Assembly (NCBI GenBank): GCA_964016875.1
Contig: OZ024725.1
Location: 45,035,427-45,099,426 of the forward strand
Length of the DNA: 64,000 nt
Direction of reading: 5' to 3'
Source of the DNA: Fallopia convolvulus
Taxonomy: Eukaryota; Streptophyta; Magnoliopsida; Caryophyllales; Polygonaceae
The notes beneath the pieces were generated by a model. That model was not told the DNA's origin. It searched no databases and saw only the letters and a program-made list of their open reading frames with translations. Positions within the stretch are counted from its first letter, which is position 1. The number at the start of each line of letters is the position of its first letter. A program made the translations under genes and the position numbers. Shown piece after piece: positions 57,883 to 64,000 of the stretch.

Positions 57883-59844
57883 TTGCCTTATCCTACTAAT
57901 GTTCGGGAAGTACGTTCTTTTCTTGGTCATACAGGTTTTTACCGCAGGTTCATTAAAGACTTCTCCAAGATCGCTTCACCCCTTTGTGAGCTACTCAAGA
58001 AGGATGTGACCTTTAACTTTAATGAAGCTTGTCAAAAAGCTTTTGATGAGTTGAAGGCTCGCCTCACCACTGCCCCAATAATTCAGCCCCCGGATTGGTC
58101 CCTACCTTTTGAGCTGATGTGTGATGCAAGCGACTATGCGGTAGGAGCAGTTTTGGGCCAAAAGATTGGTAAGGCTTCTCATGTTATTCATTATGCTTCT
58201 ATGACTCTTAATGAAGCACAGAAAAATTATTACACCACCGAGAAGGAACTCTTGGCGGTGGTGTTTGCTTTGGAAAAGTTTCGGTCTTATTTGCTAGGTA
58301 CAAAGGTGATCGTCTACACGGATCATGCAGCCCTTCGTTACTTGTTGACGAAGAAGGAGGCAAAGCCCAGGTTGATTAGATGGATCTTATTGTTGAGTGA
58401 ATTCAACATTGAGATCAAAGACAAAAAGTGGGCGGAAAACGTGGTGGCGGACCATCTTAGTCGCTTAGTTCATGAGGGAGAACGAGGTGCTCAAATCACA
58501 CCGATTAGAGAAGAATTTCCAGATGATACCTTGTTTTCGGTACGTGTACTTCAACCTTGGTATGCTCATTTGGTTAATTTTCTTGTTTCGAGTGTATTTC
58601 CTCTCAGTTTTAGCAAAGCTCAAAGGGATAAACTCAAGAGTGAGGCAAGGTATTATGTGTGGGACGATCCATATCTTTGGAAACACTGTTCCGATTAGGT
58701 AATCCGGCGTTGTCTTCCGGATAATAAGGTAACTTCAGTTTTATCATTTTGGCATTCTTATGCTTGTGGGGGGCATTTTAGTGCTAAGAAAACCGCTAGG
58801 AAAGTATTGGATGCAGGATTCTTTTGGCCTACTATCTTTCGGGATGCGTATGCCTTTTGCAAATCCTGTGACCGATGCCAAAGGGTCGGAAATATATCCC
58901 GCAGGGATGAAATGCCTCAAACTTCAATTATCTTTTGTGAGGTATTTGATGTTTGGGGTATAGATTGCAGCCCCTTTCCTAGCTCTTACGGGAATATTTA
59001 TATTTTATTAGCGGTGGACTACGTTTCCAAATGGGTGGAAGCGAAGGCCACCACGACTGATGATTCCCGAGTTGTGGCAGATTTCTTGAAGGCGAATATA
59101 TTCTCCAGATTTGGGGTTCCTAGAGCTTTAATTAGTGACAAGGGATCCCATTTTTGTAACCGAACGGTCAGTGCGCTCTTGAAGAAATATCATGTCACAC
59201 ACAGGATTTCTACGGCCTACCACCCACAAACGAATGGCCAAGCTGAGGTGTCAAACAGAGAGATCAAAGCCATTCTTGAGAAGACGGTGTCGCCAAACCG
59301 GAAGGACTGGAGTACTCGCTTAGATGATGCTTTATGGGCGTATAGGACAGCTTACAAAACACCGATTGGAATGTCACCTTTTCGGTTTGTGTTTGGTAAA
59401 GCTTGTCATCTTCCGGTGGAAATCCAACACCGAGCTTATTGGGCTGTGAAGAACTGTAGTCTGCAGATGGATGAAGCCGGTGAGTTGAGGAAGCTTCAGT
59501 TGCAAGAGCTTGAGGAACTACGGTTAGAAGCTTATGACAACGCGGCCATATACAAGGAGAAGACCAAAGCCTTGCATGACAAGAAAATATGGAGGAAAAG
59601 TTTTCAGGTAGGTGATAAAGTTTTGATATATCAATCTAGACTCAAACTTTTTCCAGGTAAGCTGAGGTCGAGATGGACAGGGCCGTTCGTAGTAGCTCAG
59701 ACGTTTCCTCATGGGGCGGTGGAAATATATGATGAAGCCACTCATTCACTACAAAAGGTGAATGGTCAGCGTTTGAAGCCGTATTTTGAAGGATTTAGCA
59801 ATGCTATTCTTGAAGAAACGGTTTTGAACGAACCAAACACATGA
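57883..59844 (+). pseudogene. Athila-type RNase H and integrase
   Basis: One frame with a single TAG at 58696-58698. RNase H: GHTGFYRRFIKDFSKI, MCDASDYAVGAVLGQ, YTTEKELLAVVFA, YTDHAALRYLL and VADHLSRL. Integrase: HFSAKKTARKVLDAGFFWP with CDRCQRVG (zinc site), first Asp in WGIDCSPF, second in LISDKGSHFCN, Glu in NGQAEVSNREIK. A tail ends KVNGQRLKPYFEG. The nonsense codon lies just before the zinc region. Confidence 0.88.
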
Positions 59845-60780
59845 GCGATAATGCGTCAAGCTAATGACGTTAAACAAACGCTTCTTGGAAGGCAACCCAA
59901 GCTTTGTTTTGATTTCTTTTAATTTTATTTTCTAGATTTAGTTGTGTTTTGGTTTGTTTTTGTGTGGTTTTCGGTTTGTTTTGTTTTTCTTAGTTATAGG
60001 TAAAGTCGGAAACCGGGGACACGCGGTACAAGGAGGTCAAGACGGCCTTACATTCAGAACCCGGGAATGAGCAAATCGAGGCCGAGCTTCTGCAGCCTGG
60101 ACGCGGGTTGAATCACTCGGAGCGCCCCCGCGCTCACACGCTGAAACCGCTCCACGAAGGCCAAACTTACTGCGGCCTCAGCGCGGTCACTTACAAAGAG
60201 AGCGCGACCGCGCTCCCGGATGCCCCAAACCGCGCTGAGGCCGGGTTCGGCGCAATAAACCCGAAATTCCCCTAATTTTTGCCATTCCTTTCTTCTTCCT
60301 CATAAAACCCACGCAGCCCCCCTCTCTTCTCCTCCATTGAAACTCCTCATTCAAGCTCCTTTGAAGATCAAAACCCCAAATCAAGCCCGGATTTGCACTC
60401 CTAGTCATCAAACAAGTAAGATTTCCAACTTTTCTCTTCAAATTTCATCCCCAAATTGAAGATCTCAAACCAAAAATTTATTAAGTTAGGTTTTGCATAA
60501 AAACCTCAATTTTAGGAATTTTTAGGCCAAATTTCTTCAATTTAAGTCTAGATTCACCAATATTAGCATGTTTATGAATTAGTTTCATGTTTAGAACTTG
60601 AAAAATCCATAATTTCGAAATTAACTAATTTTCATGCTAATTAATCTAGGTTAGTGGGGGAAGAGAGTGTTTTGAGAGCAATTATTATCTATTACTACTT
60701 GTTTGGTGGATTGCTCTTGCCGGGGCAATCGAATTGTGCTTGTTTTTGGTGTTTTTGATTGTTGTGTAGGAAATTTCATC
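59845..60780 (+). other. region between integrase and the extra ORF
   Basis: Holds GC module 3 and AT-rich sequence. A CT-rich stretch at 60285-60360 and a tgtgtag/g junction at 60765-60771 could be a splice acceptor for a spliced mRNA leading to ATG 60781; this is inference. Confidence 0.35.
60160..60250 (+). repeat. GC module, copy 3 (after integrase)
   Basis: aaggccaaacttactgcggc, then gagcgcgaccgcgctcccgg and ccaaaccgcgctgagg; closest to copy 2. GC-rich sequence also precedes it from about 60060. Confidence 0.75.
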
Positions 60781-62355
60781 ATGGGACGTACCAAGGTTAA
60801 TCCCAATGCCTCCTCATCGGAACCAAGTCGACCTCCAAGAGCCACTAGAGCAACCCGAGCAACATCGACTACAGCTCAAAATGTTGCACCCTCTTCCTCT
60901 AGATCCCGAGCTACACCTAGAGCTTCTTCCTCAAGCAATGTGATTACACCGGCAACTTATGGTCTTCAATTCCGGGACATGAGGCATCTAGACCGGTTTG
61001 ATCAATTGAAAGGGCGTGACATCCAAGCTCCGAGATACATTGATTGGGATTTGTTGGAGGAGTTAGGTTTGGCTAGTGAATTGAGGGAGATAGAGTTTAA
61101 TCACAATTTGACTGTGTTGAGCATGAGATTGCCAGTGTACAAGAGCCTCGTGTTGGAGTTCTTGAGCACCTTGGAGGCTCATATCTTAGAGGGGAGATTT
61201 GTTAATGAAGGGTGGTGTAATTTTCAGCTAGGTGGGGTGATGAGAAGCATGACTCTCAATGATATCAACAAGCTGTTCAGATTTACCCAATACCAGATGC
61301 ATGTTGATAGATGGGAAAACCGCTCCACCTTTATGGATGATGAAAAGTGGGCTCTCCTTTCTGGGACTGATGACTACTTGCCTTCTAGAACCAAGGCGTC
61401 GGGAATCTCTCATCCAATAATCCGAATTCTTCAGAGGTTCTTTGCTCACTCTATTACAGGCAGAGGAGAGGGTGAGAACAATTGCCCTAGGAAGGATATT
61501 TTTCTCCTTCGAGGTATTCTGGAAGGGCAACATGTAGACTTTGGTGCCGCTATGATGCACAACATAGAGCTAATGATTAAAAGAAATACCGGTCGAATCG
61601 TTGTGGGTGGTATCATCACCAAGTTCGCCCAACACTTTGGAATTGATTTGGAGCAGTGTGTGGGTAGGATTGATCCTCTTCCGATGAACTTGCATTTCTA
61701 CAACAAGATGAAGGTATTGTATGTGAAGAACAATCGGTACTATTGGGTGCTAGGCAATAGCTCCTTTGCTATGAAGTTGCCTAATCCAGAGAGGGTGAAG
61801 ATTGAGATTGGTTTGGATAATGCTCACACATGGCTCATTCACCCACAAGATGGTGATATACCGGTTTCGGAAGTGATTGGAGGAATTAAAAGAAGGAAGA
61901 AGGCAAGGAGCCATGATGAGGAAGCAAGCGCTTCTATGGATGTCGATGAGGAGGATGAAGATGAGGAGTTTGAAGCGGCTCCTGAGGATATTGCCGCTGA
62001 AGATGATGATGAGCACGATGAAGTGCCACCCGTTCACGAGTTTGAGCAACAAGGTTTAGGTGGTAACATGTCTACCACTCAATACAATCATTTGGTGGAA
62101 TTGATGGGTGGATTGTCTACACAAGTGAGTGGCTTGCACACTCGTATGGACGGCATGGCGGCTGATTTCAACCATTTCCGGGGTTATGCTACGAGCCGTT
62201 TTGATTATGTTGATGAGCAAACCCGGTACTTTCATCAGAGGATGGATAGCTACACACCTGAGCAGGGTTATCAGCCGTATGCTTATCAGCCGTATCCTGG
62301 ATATCCAGCTCCTGAATGGCCATACCCGGGGTACCCACCACCACCATCAGAGTAG
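60781..62355 (+). CDS. extra 3' ORF of Athila-type element (ATHILA ORF-1-like)
   Basis: The frame is open from 60703, but ATG 60781 (MGRTKVNPNASSSEPSR) gives a natural start; about 524 residues. After a Ser/Arg/Thr-rich head comes a region with ELGLASELREIEFNHN, MRLPVYKSLVLEFLSTLEAH and NFQLGGVMRSMTLNDINKLF. I associate this with the ATHILA ORF-1 / plant transposon protein family found after pol in Athila elements. It continues to about residue 370, then an acidic stretch (DVDEEDEDEEFEAAPEDIAA), a possible coiled coil and a Tyr/Pro-rich tail (YQPYAYQPYPGYP). I see no clear signal peptide or membrane segment, so an envelope role is not supported. It appears intact although the pol region is not. 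Function unknown. Confidence 0.75.
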   Translation: MGRTKVNPNASSSEPSRPPRATRATRATSTTAQNVAPSSSRSRATPRASSSSNVITPATYGLQFRDMRHLDRFDQLKGRDIQAPRYIDWDLLEELGLASELREIEFNHNLTVLSMRLPVYKSLVLEFLSTLEAHILEGRFVNEGWCNFQLGGVMRSMTLNDINKLFRFTQYQMHVDRWENRSTFMDDEKWALLSGTDDYLPSRTKASGISHPIIRILQRFFAHSITGRGEGENNCPRKDIFLLRGILEGQHVDFGAAMMHNIELMIKRNTGRIVVGGIITKFAQHFGIDLEQCVGRIDPLPMNLHFYNKMKVLYVKNNRYYWVLGNSSFAMKLPNPERVKIEIGLDNAHTWLIHPQDGDIPVSEVIGGIKRRKKARSHDEEASASMDVDEEDEDEEFEAAPEDIAAEDDDEHDEVPPVHEFEQQGLGGNMSTTQYNHLVELMGGLSTQVSGLHTRMDGMAADFNHFRGYATSRFDYVDEQTRYFHQRMDSYTPEQGYQPYAYQPYPGYPAPEWPYPGYPPPPSE

Positions 62356-63853
62356 ATTCCCGAGCTTGACAAGTTCTTGTGATGAGGTTAGTTTTTCTTT
62401 TACTCTTATGTTTTTATTACTTTGGGGACAAAGTAATGTTTAAGCATGGGGGAAGGGGATTATTTATTTTGTCATGAGAACTTGGTCTAGTTAGATCATA
62501 TAGTTGCATGTGCATGTTTATTCTTATTTGTATGCATTGATTGAAAGTTTGAAAAAAATCCACTAAAAATTTTGAAAATTTCTGAAAATTGAAAAAAAAA
62601 ATGTGTGTTTTGTTTGCATTTAGGATTCATTTTTTCCCTTGGAACCACTTGTTTGAAGAGTAAGCATGATTTCATATCCCATAACTGATAAAAGTTCTAA
62701 ATAAGAATTGCTTAATTATGAAGGAGTATGCATGAAAGTGAAAACTTGAGCTAGTTATGAAGTTCTAACCAAGAATTTGCCTTGCGAGATTTCTTTTGAG
62801 CCTTTACATGCTAATTTTGCATGATATTCTTGAGTGTATCACTTTGATTGTCTTAACTCTAGAACTTGCGTTTAGATTCTTTTTCGAGACCACATTATAT
62901 GTTTTGAATGCATGATATAAAAGTGATTGAGGCAAATTTTCGTTAGCTCATTTATATCCTTATCTACCCTACATTATACCTTTGTTTTTGTAGCCCCATT
63001 GTTTTGAGCCTTGGCCTTGTTTATTAGCTCCACAAAAATTAATCCTAGCCGAATAAGCTTGACCCTCATCCGGGAATTAGGATTTGACTAGGGGAATTTT
63101 GTGGGTTAAATGATATATTTTGGGGTTTGTGAGGCAAGATGAAGAGGTGTAATAAAATGAAAAGTGTTGGAAAGTTAAGGATGTTGGGAATGTTTAGTGA
63201 AAAATCTCTAAGTAAAGTTGGTTTGAAAGGTTGATTGAGATGAGTTGTATGTGTAAAATTGCAAAGTATTCTTGTGAGAGAAGAATGAAAAGAAAAAGAA
63301 AGAACAAATCTCAAATGGGTTTGTGGGAAAAAAAAAAGAAGCAAAAGTTGAGCAAAAGAAAGAAGTGCTTAAAAGTAAGTAATGGAAGAAAGGGAATGCA
63401 ATTTGGGAAGTTATTGAGAGTGAGTGATTGATGTAATTTGGGTATTAGTTGATTCTAGTTCCCGGATTTAGCACCACATGGCCATATAATTATCCCTTCC
63501 TACTTGTCTATACCTTGGCCCCATTACAACCTTGAAAAAGACCTCATGATTTATGTTGTGCATTTGAACATCCGTGGTGGAGATTTAGTGCACTGATGCA
63601 AGCATATGGTAGTTGGCATTCAAAGATGATTTTCGAGCGAAAACACATACCTTTAAACACTTGAGTGTTGAGTGCAAACACAATTACCTTGGTGAGGGTT
63701 GGAATGGTTTAATAGCTTGGTTTGAAACTTTCGATATATGTATGCAAAGATTTCATGGTTAAGTTTGTGCTTCTTGAAAATGAATTAAGTCATGACTTGC
63801 TTGTTTGTGGTGTGATTGATTTCTATGTCTTGCTTGAGAACAAGCAAGGTTCA
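62356..63853 (+). other. 3' noncoding region of Athila-type element
   Basis: About 1.5 kb without a convincing frame. AT-rich, with a purine-rich stretch at 63285-63400 on the plus strand. Confidence 0.5.
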
Positions 63854-63867
63854 AGCATGGGGGAATT
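63854..63867 (+). promoter_or_regulatory. polypurine tract of Athila-type element
   Basis: agcatgggggaatt directly before the second LTR. A related gcatgggggaaggggatt occurs at 62445-62462. Confidence 0.65.
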
Positions 63868-64000
63868 TGATAGAGCATATAGATGTAGTTGTTAGAGCAT
63901 GTTTTTATTCTCGTTTTATGCATTTTTAGCTAGGATTTCATTCTAAGTTTAGATTAGGTTTTATTTTCGTTTAGTTCGGAATCTACGCGTCTTTGTGCGT
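63868..64000 (+). repeat. 3' LTR of Athila-type element (start only)
   Basis: First 133 bases of the LTR, matching 53196-53328; the window ends inside it. Confidence 0.92.

Larger units (their letters stand above)
53196..64000 (+). mobile_element. Athila-type Ty3 retrotransposon with extra 3' ORF (runs off window)
   Basis: LTR start tgatagagcatatagatg occurs at 53196 and 63868. Between lie a TGGCGCCG-type primer site, gag-protease, a truncated RT, RNase H, integrase, an additional 550-codon frame and a purine tract. Gene order and the extra ORF place it in the Athila group. It is not intact: RT core deleted, one nonsense codon before integrase and a MITE in protease. The 5-bp flank ttact (53191-53195) cannot be checked on the right because the window ends. 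Confidence 0.9.

Noticed and set aside
62129..62443. Second frame overlapping the end of the extra Athila ORF
   Set aside because: Out-of-frame shadow with no motif; the in-frame Tyr/Pro-rich tail is the coherent reading.

Overview
The window is nuclear DNA of a flowering plant, more likely a eudicot. The evidence is long GT-AG introns, an ECT-type YTH gene, a class III peroxidase locus of the PRX61/PRX29 type, and dense plant-specific transposons. The species cannot be named from the sequence alone. Only one host gene looks intact; most of the rest is layered transposon debris in AT-rich DNA.

Region by region: (1) 0.6-5.8 kb holds an 8-exon YTH-domain m6A-reader gene on the + strand (551 codons). 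Its introns carry a Stowaway MITE and a 94-bp SINE-like hairpin insertion with a 17-bp target duplication. (2) 7.3-16.6 kb is a three-level nest. A LINE 3' end is split by a non-autonomous LTR element (LTRs of about 558 bp, tRNA-Met-type PBS), which is itself split by a decayed Athila/Tat-type Ty3 element on the minus strand (7.3-16.4 and 8.9-15.8 kb). (3) About 18-23 kb is a decayed Mutator-like element with FAR1-type zinc finger, MULE transposase and OTU-like parts. It also carries four clusters of an unusual ~24-bp repeat with a palindromic GGCCGTAACGGCC-like core. (4) 23.3-24.4 kb is a LINE RNase H tail split by a miniature LTR retrotransposon (TRIM) with three LTRs. (5) 25.8-30.1 kb holds small TIR elements, one with a perfect 9-bp duplication, and a Helitron end. 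(6) 30.36-34.89 kb is a 4.5-kb element flanked by the 10-bp duplication ttaaagacac. It carries an alpha-tubulin gene fragment, two tRNA-like sequences in opposite orientation and long stretches of degenerate ggttcat repeats, and is best read as a Pack-MULE.

(7) 35.36-37.48 kb is a PRX61-like peroxidase locus with all four exons but two in-frame stops and a frameshift. Its distal heme motif lacks the catalytic histidine, as I recall for PRX61/29 homologues. (8) 37.7-42.9 kb has a second TRIM, a minus-strand LINE tail and a truncated copia element. (9) 42.9-52.5 kb has two antisense LTR pieces followed by a chromodomain Ty3 element (chromovirus) with one frameshift and two nonsense codons, then a 2.6-kb 3' LTR. 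(10) 53.2-64.0 kb is a large Athila-type Ty3 element: full 5' LTR, tRNA-Asp-type PBS, gag, protease, RNase H, integrase, an extra 3' ORF, and the first part of the 3' LTR at the window edge. Its reverse transcriptase core is deleted and a hAT-type MITE sits in its protease. A GC-rich module with a near-palindromic gagcgcgaccgcgctc core recurs three times within it.

The genes do not form a shared pathway. The functional content is the m6A reader; the retroelements and DNA transposons are independent, mostly dead insertions whose nesting order can be read from target-site duplications.
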